From the NCBI GenBank assembly GCA_945957605.1, contig CAMFLR010000003.1, positions 124,001-188,000 on the forward strand: DNA of 64,000 bases, in the 5' to 3' direction. The notes under the pieces were generated by a model. It searched no databases. It was given only the letters and a program-made list of their open reading frames with translations, and was not told the DNA's origin. The position numbers and the translations under genes are program-made. Each line of letters starts with the position of its first letter. Position 1 is the stretch's first letter. Origin of the DNA: an uncultured Isosphaeraceae bacterium. Its GTDB lineage: Bacteria > Planctomycetota > Planctomycetia > Isosphaerales > Isosphaeraceae. Below, one piece after another: positions 42,787-53,033 of the stretch.

Positions 42787-43587
42787 ATGTTTGATCAAGC
42801 AATGCTCGAATCGAAGTTTGGACGCATCGGCGCCAGGATGAAGATTGCTGAAGCGCGTCGAAGACAGGAGGCACCAATCGCGTTTGATATCAGAAACGAT
42901 CGCGATGGAGAATACTTCGAGGTGATTTGCAGGCCGAATGCGGCGGCTGATGTTGAAGTGCTCGACGTGCAACCGGCGAATCGTCACTTGCTGCTCATGG
43001 TTCGCGAGGAAGACGGTAAACATAAGTATTTGTGCGGCCACGATGAACGGCATTGGTTCGTCGCCGCGGTTCCGGAAAATACTCCGGTTGGAACGGTTCG
43101 AACCGCGATGGAAGCGCTCAAGCCGCCTGCCGTTCGCGAGGCGCAGGCACGCAAGGGATTACGTCAGGCGGAGGGGAATCGTCGCAAGAATGCGGCTTAT
43201 CGACGCCAGGGAGAATGGTTCTTTATTCCTGCTCCTCATCTCAGGGTTGCTGAGAAACTCATCCTGCTTTATGAGCCGATTTCTCGAGGAAATGGCGGCA
43301 AGCCGCACTGGTGTGAGTTCTGCTATCGGACGGGCGGCGAAACGGTTTATGTTTGTCGGCAACGACCGAGCGGATTGCTTGAAGCCGATTATCGCCGGTT
43401 GATCGATTCCGACGACAAGGCCAAGGATTGGGACTGGCGCGTGATGCGACGGAACGCCGAGGTGTATGTTCGCGGTCGCGTCCGGCACAGCGATCACAAA
43501 ACGATCACGCTGCACGGCTGGCATCAGGTGCTGATGAACACCGAAAGCCAGGCGAAAGCGATGCGGAACGTCGTGTTTTTGGATTGA
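42787..43587 (+). CDS. Hypothetical protein with a C-terminal QGE/RHSDH domain
   Basis: 266 aa; GGGAG precedes the ATG at 42787. No family name recognised. Two parts: residues about 40-120 (LLLMVREEDGKHKYLCGHDERHWFVAAVPE), probably a small substrate-binding domain, and residues 140-266, which start YRRQGEWFFIP and end VYVRGRVRHSDHKTITLHGWHQVLMN followed by VVFLD. This second part follows the same order as the 100-aa protein at 34342 (HGDLL, central His/Gly, LYLR...HQEHGPISLPRGLYRV...IVRD), so the two may share a fold. Function unknown. Confidence 0.72.
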   Translation: MFDQAMLESKFGRIGARMKIAEARRRQEAPIAFDIRNDRDGEYFEVICRPNAAADVEVLDVQPANRHLLLMVREEDGKHKYLCGHDERHWFVAAVPENTPVGTVRTAMEALKPPAVREAQARKGLRQAEGNRRKNAAYRRQGEWFFIPAPHLRVAEKLILLYEPISRGNGGKPHWCEFCYRTGGETVYVCRQRPSGLLEADYRRLIDSDDKAKDWDWRVMRRNAEVYVRGRVRHSDHKTITLHGWHQVLMNTESQAKAMRNVVFLD

Positions 43588-43674
43588 GGTGAACGAGTCG
43601 CATCGCGGGCGAAGCTTGTGGTGCGATATACTGGCGAAGAGTTATGACTCGTCTTCGGCAGTTGAGTGCGCTCC

Positions 43675-44172
43675 ATGCGATTCGTTCGGCTTTGCATTCG
43701 TTCGCTGGCGATTTTTGGTTATGCCATCTGGGTCGGCGGCTTCACGTTTTATGGGGCGGTTGTGCTCTGGGTGGTTCACGAGGCTTACGGCAGTTTCGAC
43801 GCTGGGAAGATCACCCAAAGCGTGACGGATTACCTCAACCTGATCGGCGTGGCAACGCTTGCGGTTTGGGCGGTGTTCGCGTGGGTCGAACGGCGTGCAC
43901 AGCCGCGCTGGGCGCGGAACTCACTGCTCGGTTTGCTCGCAGTTTCGGCTGGGATTCAGGTGTTCTTGTTTGTGGATCACCGGATTCTCGACCAGCGATT
44001 GGCCGAGCACGGCTTGAAGGGTTTTTATGCGCATCACAGCGTTTATCTCAACGCAAGCACGGCGCAGTGGGTAGCGCACTTGCTGATGGTGCCGCTCAGT
44101 GTTTGGGTTTGTGCGGCAGCTTCACCGAGTGATGCGGAGCCGGCGGTTTTGGATGCTTCGTCGCCGAATTGA
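43675..44172 (+). CDS. Small integral membrane protein (about four TM segments)
   Basis: 165 aa from the ATG at 43675; a GTG at 43666 is an alternative. Hydrophobic segments: LAIFGYAIWVGGFTFYGAVVLWVV, LIGVATLAVWAVFAW, SLLGLLAVSAGIQVFLFV and VAHLLMVPLSVWVCA. It resembles DUF4149-like small membrane proteins, without certainty. Its 3' end overlaps the converging glycoside hydrolase gene by 77 bases. Confidence 0.7.
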   Translation: MRFVRLCIRSLAIFGYAIWVGGFTFYGAVVLWVVHEAYGSFDAGKITQSVTDYLNLIGVATLAVWAVFAWVERRAQPRWARNSLLGLLAVSAGIQVFLFVDHRILDQRLAEHGLKGFYAHHSVYLNASTAQWVAHLLMVPLSVWVCAAASPSDAEPAVLDASSPN

Positions 44173-47053
44173 CGACGACGGCCTTGGTTACAGTTGGCCC
44201 ATTCGTGCCCAGCGCGACACCGTTCACGACGATCCCCGTTGGCTGCGTGGTGAGATGGCCGGGCGTCGCATTGAAGCCGAAGGTGATGCTTTGGCCGGGG
44301 GCGATGATGCCGTTCCAGCCGACGTCCTGGAAGGTGTACTTGGTGCCGACGTGGCTCAGCAGCGTTGCGTTCCAGAGCGACGTGATTGTCGGCTTGAAGG
44401 TGAATTGCAGCGTCCAGCCGGCAATCGGCGCTGTGCCGGTGTTCGTGATCGTGACGTCGTCGGTAAAGCCTGCGCCCCAGTCGGTTTCGATGTGGAATGT
44501 CACTTTTGCGCCAAAGGTGCCGGCGGGCGGTAGCGGAGCCGCGAGTGCGGTGCCGTTGAGCACGTAATTGGTGGGGCCGGTATAGGCGCGGCCGGGCGAG
44601 CCGCCGATGGAGATGGGAATCGTGGCGCCGGGGGCGACGGTCGCATCGGTGCTTGCGTTGGTCATCACGTAATGATTGCCGACGTGACTTGCTATCGTTG
44701 CGCCCGCGTTGACGTAGATTGCTAAGGGTGAATCAAACTGCAGCGTCCAGCCGTTGATCGCCGAATTTCCGGTGTTTTTCAGGCCGATGGTCGCGTTGAA
44801 GCCGCTGCCCCAGTCGTTGGTATCGGTGTATGTGACGACTGCACTCGTGGGTGCGACGACGGGCGGTGGGTTGATCGTTACGTTCGCGACTGCAGAGGTC
44901 GAGCCTGTGGTCGCCTGAATGCGCGCATTCGCGGCCGTTGTGCCGGTTAACATAGGCGCGGTGTAGAGGCCGGACGGGGAGATTGTTCCAGAGCCGCTGG
45001 AAACAGACCACGTGAAGGTGGGCTGGGTCGTTAACGCGGCGCCAAATTGGTCTTTCGCTTGGGCCTGGAATTGCTGTGTTCCGCCTGAGGCTATTGTTGC
45101 ATTGCCAGGGCTAATAGCCACTGATGTGAGCGTTTGATTGACCGTAACGCTCACGGTGCCGGTGGTCGTTCCGCCGGAGGGATTGGCAACGGTCACCTGA
45201 AAGGTGTATGTGCCGGCCTTCGTGAATGTGGCGGTTGTCGTTTGAGCGGCGTTCGTGCCGTTGGCGCTGAAGGTCACGCCGCTCGGAGAAGAGCCGGTGA
45301 CGAGCCAACTGTACGTTAAGGTCGATGCGCCGGCGGGATCGGTCGCGATGGCATTCAATGTCGTGGAAACGCCGGTAACGGGGCTTGGCGTCGCCTTCGC
45401 GCTGGAGACTGTTGGGCCGACGGGCGGTGGACTTGTCGATGGTGTCAGGTCGATCACCGACATCGAATAGGCGGGGAAGGTGTCGGTGACTGTGGAACCG
45501 CTGAGGGGCAGAGTCGCACTCAGCGCCGCCAGTGAAGACGCGCCGGTGGGTGATTGGCTCTGGGCGTTGTCCTGTGCGATGCCGTATTGCCAGCCGGTGA
45601 TGTTTGCGGAGGGTTGGAAACCGGTGAACTGGAACTGATCGGTAATGGCGTTCGTGGCGCTCTTGTTGATGACGAGCAGGCGAATGTGGCCGTTCGCTTC
45701 CTTGACGCCGAAGACGTCGAGATTGGAATCGGGGCTGGAAACCTGAATCACCTGGCCGCCGGTTTGAATGATTTTTGACGCGAGCTGCTCGGCGTAATAG
45801 GTGGGGTAGGCGACGTACGTTCCGCTGCTCGGCGCGGTGCCGTTGGGATCGCCCAGCAGACCGTAATCGCCACCCTGTCGCCAGCCGTAGAGCGATGACG
45901 AGTTGTTATTGCCGGTCTCGTACGAATTTCGGAGCGCCCAAACTTCGGCACCGTTGTAGCTTGTTTGCAGCAGCACACCGAGCGAATCGGCGACAAATAG
46001 TCCGTTGACCAGGCTGGTCGTTTGCTTGCCAGGATTCGAGTAGACCGAGTTGAATTCAGTTCCAAGCAACTCGACATTCTTGCCATTGTTGCCCAGATAT
46101 TGGGTGAGCAAGTTCTGATATTGCGACGCGCGGACCGACCAGTTGTCGATGTTGCCGGCCTGGCTTACAGTGTTGAAGAGCAAGCCGTTATCGCTCTCGC
46201 TGCCGGGTGCTTGTACGTAATTGTGATCGCTCAGGAAGCCGGGATTGAACCCTTGCGCGACCGATTGTTGTAGCACGCTGCTCGTCCAAGAGTCGGGCGC
46301 ACCGACGTCGACGCCGATCGAAATTGTTGGGTCGATTGATGCTGCGAGCGTCTGGAACGATTTCGCGAAAGCGACATATGTGGCGGGATCGTGCTGCGCG
46401 GTGTGATGGTCGATTTCCCAGCTACCGTATTCCTCGTTGCCGACCTCGAAATAGTGGAAGCCGAACGGTGCGGCTCGGCCGATGCGGAGGAAGTTCAGGC
46501 CGTCGTCCTGCGCGAGCGGCGTTGATGCGCGAAGGCTGGCCCAGTAACCGGCGGTTTTCCAGTCGACGGTTTGCCAGGTGTTCGTTGAATCGTTCCACTC
46601 CGGACCCGAACCGATGGCCGTCGTATTTCCAACTGGGGCATTCAGATAGGCGAGGAACGCGGCGGCTTCTTGCGGACTGCCGGAGCCGTAGTCGAGCGTG
46701 ACGATTCCCGTGCCGTTCACCGAGGCGATGAACTGCGCCATGCTCGTGTCGGTGCCCTGGCCGTTGTAGGACGGGCCGGCATTGAAGTGGAAATCGTCGG
46801 AGGATGATCCGCCAGGGAAGCGGAAAGATGTAAGCCCGGCTGCCTGTACGAGTTGCTGAGTTTGCGCTGTGTTCAGGTTTGAATCCCACCACGTCAGGTT
46901 CACGCCGAGCAGGCCGGTGCTGACGGGGCGAATCACTGCGCCGGCGTTCACGCCGATCACAGCGGGGACGTCGCGACGTTCGAGCGGTTCGAACGCGAGC
47001 AGTTTGGCCGCGCGCGGACGCTGAGCGCGGTGGGGGTCGAACGAGCGTCTCAT
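44096..47053 (-). CDS. Secreted glycoside hydrolase with Ig-like and two CBM2-like domains
   Basis: 985 aa from the ATG at 47053. The N-terminus LLAFEPLERRDVPAV is the LEPR-like planctomycete sorting motif instead of a standard signal peptide. The catalytic region (about 30-530) resembles alpha-L-arabinofuranosidase/GH-A clan enzymes: FRFPGGSSSDDFHF, YFEVGNEEYGSW (acid/base Glu) and ELLGTEFNSVYS (nucleophile Glu). A PKD-like domain and a BIG2-like domain follow. Then come two CBM2-like domains (about 734-844 and 844-960, NDWGSGF...INGWTLQF and TDWGAGF...IAGWTLQF), and a basic tail rich in Lys, Pro and His. Probably acts on plant-type polysaccharide bound through the CBMs. Confidence 0.82.
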   Translation of the reverse strand: MRRSFDPHRAQRPRAAKLLAFEPLERRDVPAVIGVNAGAVIRPVSTGLLGVNLTWWDSNLNTAQTQQLVQAAGLTSFRFPGGSSSDDFHFNAGPSYNGQGTDTSMAQFIASVNGTGIVTLDYGSGSPQEAAAFLAYLNAPVGNTTAIGSGPEWNDSTNTWQTVDWKTAGYWASLRASTPLAQDDGLNFLRIGRAAPFGFHYFEVGNEEYGSWEIDHHTAQHDPATYVAFAKSFQTLAASIDPTISIGVDVGAPDSWTSSVLQQSVAQGFNPGFLSDHNYVQAPGSESDNGLLFNTVSQAGNIDNWSVRASQYQNLLTQYLGNNGKNVELLGTEFNSVYSNPGKQTTSLVNGLFVADSLGVLLQTSYNGAEVWALRNSYETGNNNSSSLYGWRQGGDYGLLGDPNGTAPSSGTYVAYPTYYAEQLASKIIQTGGQVIQVSSPDSNLDVFGVKEANGHIRLLVINKSATNAITDQFQFTGFQPSANITGWQYGIAQDNAQSQSPTGASSLAALSATLPLSGSTVTDTFPAYSMSVIDLTPSTSPPPVGPTVSSAKATPSPVTGVSTTLNAIATDPAGASTLTYSWLVTGSSPSGVTFSANGTNAAQTTTATFTKAGTYTFQVTVANPSGGTTTGTVSVTVNQTLTSVAISPGNATIASGGTQQFQAQAKDQFGAALTTQPTFTWSVSSGSGTISPSGLYTAPMLTGTTAANARIQATTGSTSAVANVTINPPPVVAPTSAVVTYTDTNDWGSGFNATIGLKNTGNSAINGWTLQFDSPLAIYVNAGATIASHVGNHYVMTNASTDATVAPGATIPISIGGSPGRAYTGPTNYVLNGTALAAPLPPAGTFGAKVTFHIETDWGAGFTDDVTITNTGTAPIAGWTLQFTFKPTITSLWNATLLSHVGTKYTFQDVGWNGIIAPGQSITFGFNATPGHLTTQPTGIVVNGVALGTNGPTVTKAVVVNSATKHPKPPAPHHSVKLPHKPKH

Positions 47054-47292
47054 GATGGGGTGATGTCCGTCGAAGGGCTGGGTCGCGCGTTGCGAAACTA
47101 TCTGAGAATACGTTACCGCGACCGTGGTGTGACGATTTTGGCCGCGTGCCGGGACACGAAACGCATCGCCTGTCACCATCCCTTTACGACGGCGGGCAGA
47201 AGGTGTCTCGAACGGGCCATTTATGTTTCAATAGGAGGTCTTTTGCACCTGCCCCTTGCACTGCCTACCGCGCCGACTGGAGACACCCACCC

Positions 47293-49536
47293 ATGCATCC
47301 CCTGCGATTGAGTTTGGTTCTTGTGCTGGCTGCGGCCGGTGCGCTGCGGGCGGACGAGCCTACGAAACCGACGGCGGCACCCAGCGAAAAGAACCCGGCC
47401 GTGCCTGCGGCGGGGCACTCGATTCACGGCGAGGCGTTCGACGACGGTCCGCGGCAGAAGGCGTATCTCATGCCAGGACAGGGGAATGTGACTTTCCCCG
47501 TGACGACGAATTCGCCCGAGGCACAGAAGTTCATCAACCAAGGGGTTGGTCAGCTTCATTCGTTCTTCTACTTCGAGGCGGAGCGGTCGTTCCGCCAGGC
47601 ATCGTTCCTCGATCCCACTTGCCCGATGGCTGAGTGGGGGATGGCGATGGCGAACGTCAACAATGCGCGCCGGGCTCGCGGCTTTCTGAAAGAAGCCGAG
47701 AAGAAGGCTGCGAAGGTGACAGTCACTCGTCGCGAACGGTTGTATCTCGATGCACTCGCGCCGCTGTATCGCGACGGGACTGAGCCGAAGGTTCAGAAAA
47801 ACCAGCATTTGCTCGGGCTTGAAACGCTAGTGCAAGAGTTTCCCGACGACATGAACGCCCGCGCCTGGATGGCGATGGTGACATGGCAGAACGAAGGGCA
47901 ATCGGGGATTGGCAGCCGGCAAGCGGTTGATATGGTGATCGATACCGTGATGGCCAAGGAGCCGATGCACCCCGGTGCGCATCACTACCGGATCCACCTG
48001 TGGGATAGCACCAAGGCGATTCGTGCCGAGAAATCGGCGGGAATGTACGCGAAAACTGCGCTTGGCATTGCTCACGCGTGGCATATGCCCGGTCATACGT
48101 ATACGAATCTCAAGCGATATACCGACGCGGCGTATCAGCAGGAAGGTTCGGCTCGCGTCGATCACCTGTATATGTTCCGTGATCGCGTGATGCCGTTTGA
48201 AATTCATAACTATGCTCATAACAATCAGTGGCTATCGACGAGCCTGGCGTATATCGGTCGGGCGCGAGATGCGATTTCGGTGGCGCGGAACCTTGTCGAG
48301 CAGCCACGCGATCCGCAGCGTAATGGCCCGAATGATGGCGGATCATCGCAGCGCGCGGGAAGGATGCGCTGGATGGAAGTGCTCGTGAAGTATGAGATGT
48401 GGGATGATTTGATTGCCGCGACGACTTCTGGTGCGCTCGACTGGACCGAGATTCCGCTCGAGGCGAAGGAGAAGCATCTCAGCCTCGGCCTTGCTTATGC
48501 AGCGAAGGGGAATACGGCGAAACTTGCCGAGGAAAGCGCTGCGCTTCGGACGTTCGTTACGAAGTACACAGCGGCTTCAAAACCGCCTGCAAATGCTTCT
48601 GGCTCGACAGAAACGTCGAATCGTGCAAAACGGCAGGCGGAAGAGGCGGCTGCATTGGCGACCTCGTTTGGGTTGGCGCTGGCCGAGCTCGAGGGGTACG
48701 AAAAGCAGGCGCGGGGAGACTTTGCAGGGGCGATCGAGTCGTTCAACAAGGCGACCTCGATGCGGCCGGACTCGCTTGCTCGCGTCCATCTGGCCGGGAA
48801 GAATTTTGGCTTTGCCGAGGCGGCAGCGAAGCGCGCGGTTGATCTGGGACCGAATCAGTATTTGCCGCTGGCGACGCTGGTCGAAGTTCTTCACGCGGCC
48901 GGCAAAGATGCCGATGCGCGTGAGGCTTACAAGAAGCTCGAGCCGATTGCGCGGCAGGCTGATGCAGACACGCCAATTGCCAAGCGCCTCGCGCCGATTA
49001 TTGCTCCTTGGAAGTCACCAGCACCTGAGCCGAGCTACGATCGCATCGACTTGAATTCGGTTGGGCCGCTGATTTGGAAGCCGACGGTTGCCGAACCGAT
49101 TGCGCTTGTCGACTCGGATGGCAAGCCCTGGAACCTGGCCGAGCACAAGGGACGCAATGTGCTAGTGCTGTTCTTCCTGGGCGGCAAATGTGCCCACTGC
49201 ATGCAGCAGCTTACCGATTTCGGTAAGGAGTTCGAGAATCTCAAAAAGGCTGGCACCGACGTGGTGGCGATTAGCACCGATGATGCCGCATCGACCAAGG
49301 CGCTCAAGTCGAACAAGGATGGCATCAAATTCCCGATGCCGATTCTTGTCGATCCCGGTCTCGAACGATACCACGCGTATCGTGCATTTGACGACTTCGA
49401 GAAGACGCCGCTGCACGGGACGTTTTTGATCGACGCGCAAGGGAACGTTCGATTCCAGCGCGTTTCGGCCGAGCCGTTCCTTGATGTCGACTTTATCAAG
49501 AAAGAGTCAGCACGCGTTCAGAAGTTGATTCGCTGA
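47293..49536 (+). CDS. Secreted TPR protein with C-terminal thioredoxin-like (AhpC/TSA) domain
   Basis: 747 aa from the ATG at 47293 with GGAG ten bases upstream. Sec signal peptide (LRLSLVLVLAAAGALRA). A long helical TPR-type part includes QLHSFFYFEAERSFRQASFLDPTCPMAEWGMAMAN and GAIESFNKATSMRPD. From about residue 600 a peroxiredoxin/thioredoxin fold: VLVLFFLGGKCAHCMQQL with a CxxC at about 632, DVVAISTDD and HGTFLIDAQGNVRF. Probably a periplasmic thiol-redox protein. The stop is three bases from the converging stop of the CRTAC1-type gene. Confidence 0.85.
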   Translation: MHPLRLSLVLVLAAAGALRADEPTKPTAAPSEKNPAVPAAGHSIHGEAFDDGPRQKAYLMPGQGNVTFPVTTNSPEAQKFINQGVGQLHSFFYFEAERSFRQASFLDPTCPMAEWGMAMANVNNARRARGFLKEAEKKAAKVTVTRRERLYLDALAPLYRDGTEPKVQKNQHLLGLETLVQEFPDDMNARAWMAMVTWQNEGQSGIGSRQAVDMVIDTVMAKEPMHPGAHHYRIHLWDSTKAIRAEKSAGMYAKTALGIAHAWHMPGHTYTNLKRYTDAAYQQEGSARVDHLYMFRDRVMPFEIHNYAHNNQWLSTSLAYIGRARDAISVARNLVEQPRDPQRNGPNDGGSSQRAGRMRWMEVLVKYEMWDDLIAATTSGALDWTEIPLEAKEKHLSLGLAYAAKGNTAKLAEESAALRTFVTKYTAASKPPANASGSTETSNRAKRQAEEAAALATSFGLALAELEGYEKQARGDFAGAIESFNKATSMRPDSLARVHLAGKNFGFAEAAAKRAVDLGPNQYLPLATLVEVLHAAGKDADAREAYKKLEPIARQADADTPIAKRLAPIIAPWKSPAPEPSYDRIDLNSVGPLIWKPTVAEPIALVDSDGKPWNLAEHKGRNVLVLFFLGGKCAHCMQQLTDFGKEFENLKKAGTDVVAISTDDAASTKALKSNKDGIKFPMPILVDPGLERYHAYRAFDDFEKTPLHGTFLIDAQGNVRFQRVSAEPFLDVDFIKKESARVQKLIR

Positions 49537-49539
49537 TCG

Positions 49540-52476
49540 TCAACGCGGTTGATAGCCTTTGAGCGGCCTGGGGGTGCCTTCGCCTTCGCGAAGTGCGTAT
49601 CCCTGGGCCGTTTTTACTGCGCCAAACGACTCGACCTTGCCATTGGGCCATGTGACTTCGACGTCGGCCGTTTCAGCTTTTGCAAGGCCGAAGTGCATGT
49701 GTGGCGAGTTGCTCGACTGATAGCTGCCGCCGCCGATGCGCCAGGATGTGAATGTTTGATCTTTTGTTTTGACGACGACTTTTGCTCCCACGGCATCGCG
49801 ATTGGATTTTGTCCCTTCTAGGCTGAGAACCAGCCAGTTGGCAGCGTTTGCCGCCTGGTTGTGTAAGTACACCATGGGGCTGTTTTGCGGGAGGATGAGG
49901 CAGTCGACGCGGCCGTCGTGATCGAGATCGCCCACAGCGAGGCCGCGTCCGAGCAGGTCGGCGCGGAAAGGAGCACCGGCTTCTTTTGAGGCGTCGACGA
50001 AGCGTTCGCCCCGCGTGCCAAGGAGAAGTTGTGCGGGCATTTTGTAAGGCTCATCAGGGCGGAAGTCGTCGACGTGGCCATTAGTGGCGATGATGTCGAG
50101 ATATCCATCAGAATTCATGTCGGCGAATGCGACTCCGAAGCCGAGCATGTAACGCGTAAGCACCATCAGGTTCGATTCGGTTGTGTGATCGGCAAACGCC
50201 ATCGTGCCGAGGTTGCGGTAGAGCGTGGTTCCTTCGTTGTAAAAGTTCGTGATGGCGAGGTCGGGGAGGCCGTCGCGATTTTGATCGCCGACCGCCACGC
50301 CCATGCTCGCCTGGTACACACCCTGGGCACTCGCGGCGACTCCGGAAAGCTCGCCGACCTCGCGGAAGCGAAAGCCGCCCTGATTGTGATAGAGGTAATT
50401 CGCGGTTTGATCGTTGGCGACGAAGATGTCGGGGCGGCCGTCGCCGTCGAAGTCGCAAATGGCGACGCCGAGTCCCTGGCCGTGGCGGTCGACGATTCCG
50501 GCTTCGCTGGTGATGTCGACGAATCGTGTGCGATCGTTACGGAAGACGTGGTCGGGCATTGAAGGGAAGCGCGGGGGACCGCAATAGACGTTGCCGGGAC
50601 GTTTGGGATCGGTGCAGGTTTGGGGATTCGTCGCGTCCCAGGCAAGGTAGTGGCAAACGTAGAGGTCGAGGTCGCCATCGTTGTCGAGATCGGCGAATGC
50701 GGCCGAGGTGGGCCAGTCGCGATCGCCGTCGAGGCCAAAAGAGGACGTCACTTCTTCAAATGTGCCATTGCGTTTGTTGTGGAAGAGAGCATATGAACGC
50801 CATCGGGTGATGAAGAGGTCGGGATAGCCGTCGTTGTCGTAGTCTCCCACGGTTACGCCGTGGCCGTAGCCACGAGAGAGATTGGCGATTCCGGACGAGG
50901 CGGTTGCGTCTTCAAAAGTGCCGTCGCCGCGGTTGTGAAAGAGGCGATCGCCGGGCGGGGGCGTGTTTGTGGGCGGCGGAAATGTGCCGCCCTGGACGCA
51001 GTAAACGTCGAGCCAGCCGTCGTTGTCGTAGTCAATCAGCGCGACGCCGCCGGACATTGTTTCGGGTAATTGGCGAAGTGGCGACATTCCACTTTCGAAT
51101 TGAAAACGAAGGCCGGCGGATTCGGCTTCGTCGCGGAATTGCGGTACACCGCCGTGGACGAGACGTGCTGGCCGAACGACGGGCGTTGTGCGATTCAGGT
51201 CGTCGAGCAGGGCCGTCAACGTGGCCGATTGATCGACGGGGGCCGAATGCTGGGCTGTGGCGCGGCCGAGACCGGCGATTGCTTCGGGATCGGTGGAGTC
51301 TCGTTTCAGTGCGATACGCCAGAGGATACCGGCTTCGAGCGGTCGGGAGAGTGTTTCGGCGAATCGCGCCATTTCTGTGGGGCGAGTGTTTGCTGATTCA
51401 AGAAAGAAGAGAATGATTTCATATTGAGCTTTGGCTCGATCGAGCTCGGACTTGCGGGCTCGTAGGCGTTCGGCTTCTTCGCGGCGTCCTGCATGTTGCT
51501 CCAACTCGGCGAGCCGCTCGATTGCTGGTAAGTTCGCAGGGGAAATTGAAACGAGCGCGCGGGTCGCGGCGAGCTCGGCGGGTTCGTCACGCTGTCGCGA
51601 CGCGAACCAGGCGCGGAGTTCGAGGACCTCGTCCGAAGACATTTCTTCAGCTGGCAAATGTGCGAGGGCATGTTTTGCGGTGGATTCGTCCTGCATCGCG
51701 AGTGCCAGTGCGAGCTGGCCGCGCCAGACGGGCATATCGTTGGGACGAGTCTGCGCGCAGCGGTCGAGCCAGGCCTTGGCGTCGGCAAATTGTCCCATTC
51801 GGGTTGCGAGGTTTCCCCAGCCGAGCCAGATGCGGTCGTCGTCGGGGGCGGATTCGTAGGCTCGAGCCAGCGCTGCGCGGGCGCGATCGAGCGCGTAGGG
51901 TTTGATCGAATCGAGTTGAGCAAGTTCTTTGAGAACACCGATGGGGTCTGGGTAGCGATCCCAGTATTTGCGGACGAGCCGTCTGGCTTCGAGAAAGCGA
52001 CCTTCAATTTTGTATAAATGAACGAGCGTTTCGATTGCTTCTTTTGCGTGCGCTCCGGTTTCACCGACGGCGCGGAGCATGAGCGGCTCGGCTTCGGCGA
52101 GATGATGCGATTGAAGCGCGTCACGTGCGAGCATCACCGATGCGCGGCCGGCGAAATCGCTCTCGCCGGGGACATCGCGCCAGGCGCGAAGTGCACGGGG
52201 TCGGTCGCCACTGGCAAGCGCGGCGACTCCGAGTTGATAGAGCACTTCGGCGTCGGTTGGACGTCTTTGAGCGAGATTTTCGAGCACGGCGCGGGCACGA
52301 GGCATCTGATTGTGGGTGACGTCTTTGAGGGCAGCTTCGCGAAGGCGATGGTAGGTCCATTCGCGATAACCCCAGTAGATCGCACCAACCAGAGCGGCCC
52401 CAATCACCAGCAGCCGAAGCAAGCGCGAGCGCTTTCTCCAGGCCCGGGCGGGGGCTTTGACTTCAACCGTTGTCAT
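49540..52476 (-). CDS. CRTAC1-type protein: TPR, FG-GAP repeats, ASPIC/UnbV domain
   Basis: 978 aa from the ATG at 52476. A single N-terminal membrane anchor (LLRLLVIGAALVGAIYWGY) and a TPR region (RAVLENLAQRRPTDAEVLYQLG and others) are followed by FG-GAP/VCBS repeats with calcium-type DxDxDG motifs (DYDNDGWLDVYC, DYDNDGYPDLFI, DLDNDGDLDLYV, DFDGDGRPDIFV). The C-terminal ASPIC/UnbV domain has NRDAVGAKVVVKTKDQTF and VEVTWPNGKVESFG. A common, large planctomycete family, surface-exposed, of unknown ligand. An in-frame ATG at 52548 lacks a ribosome-binding site. Confidence 0.9.
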   Translation of the reverse strand: MTTVEVKAPARAWRKRSRLLRLLVIGAALVGAIYWGYREWTYHRLREAALKDVTHNQMPRARAVLENLAQRRPTDAEVLYQLGVAALASGDRPRALRAWRDVPGESDFAGRASVMLARDALQSHHLAEAEPLMLRAVGETGAHAKEAIETLVHLYKIEGRFLEARRLVRKYWDRYPDPIGVLKELAQLDSIKPYALDRARAALARAYESAPDDDRIWLGWGNLATRMGQFADAKAWLDRCAQTRPNDMPVWRGQLALALAMQDESTAKHALAHLPAEEMSSDEVLELRAWFASRQRDEPAELAATRALVSISPANLPAIERLAELEQHAGRREEAERLRARKSELDRAKAQYEIILFFLESANTRPTEMARFAETLSRPLEAGILWRIALKRDSTDPEAIAGLGRATAQHSAPVDQSATLTALLDDLNRTTPVVRPARLVHGGVPQFRDEAESAGLRFQFESGMSPLRQLPETMSGGVALIDYDNDGWLDVYCVQGGTFPPPTNTPPPGDRLFHNRGDGTFEDATASSGIANLSRGYGHGVTVGDYDNDGYPDLFITRWRSYALFHNKRNGTFEEVTSSFGLDGDRDWPTSAAFADLDNDGDLDLYVCHYLAWDATNPQTCTDPKRPGNVYCGPPRFPSMPDHVFRNDRTRFVDITSEAGIVDRHGQGLGVAICDFDGDGRPDIFVANDQTANYLYHNQGGFRFREVGELSGVAASAQGVYQASMGVAVGDQNRDGLPDLAITNFYNEGTTLYRNLGTMAFADHTTESNLMVLTRYMLGFGVAFADMNSDGYLDIIATNGHVDDFRPDEPYKMPAQLLLGTRGERFVDASKEAGAPFRADLLGRGLAVGDLDHDGRVDCLILPQNSPMVYLHNQAANAANWLVLSLEGTKSNRDAVGAKVVVKTKDQTFTSWRIGGGSYQSSNSPHMHFGLAKAETADVEVTWPNGKVESFGAVKTAQGYALREGEGTPRPLKGYQPR

Positions 52477-53033
52477 GCGTTTGGCCCGACGAGGAGAAGA
52501 CGCTGGGGGCGGAAGATGAGTCGACCCTGACCCGCACCCGACGTCCATCGATTGTACGTCATTCTGCGTTTGTGAGATCGAAAATCATACTCGATATGAA
52601 ACATGAAGGAATTCGGTGGCGATGATGCCGGGATTTGGCGAGATGCTGTCAGCACTTAATTACATCGGGGTGATATCGAATCGTAATGAAATCGGAGATG
52701 CTACAACGCTTTAAATTGCTGAGGTTTGTGATTGGGATTCTCATGAAAACTAAATATGTAGGACGCGTAGGTTATCTCATAAAATCTTGATCTAACGATG
52801 GTTTACTATGGACACACTGGTGACGGGGGCGTAATGTCACGGTTGCGTGGGACGGTGTGTCTGCAAGCCAGAACATCGACACGCGGCACATCCACTCGCA
52901 TTCTTGCGCGATGAGTTCGGGTTGACTAGGGTCGGATTCGGCTTGGAACGAATTCGGGATTGAAGTATCGGCGCCTGCGCTGGTGCTGTGGGTGCGATTG
53001 TGCACCTTTCGACAACTTGGATAGGGAGGGGTC
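52477..53033. other. Intergenic region, 557 bases
   Basis: Divergent spacer between the CRTAC1-type gene and the lipoprotein gene. AT-rich around 52560-52800. No gene, RNA or strong hairpin recognised; both promoters must lie here. Confidence 0.6.
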
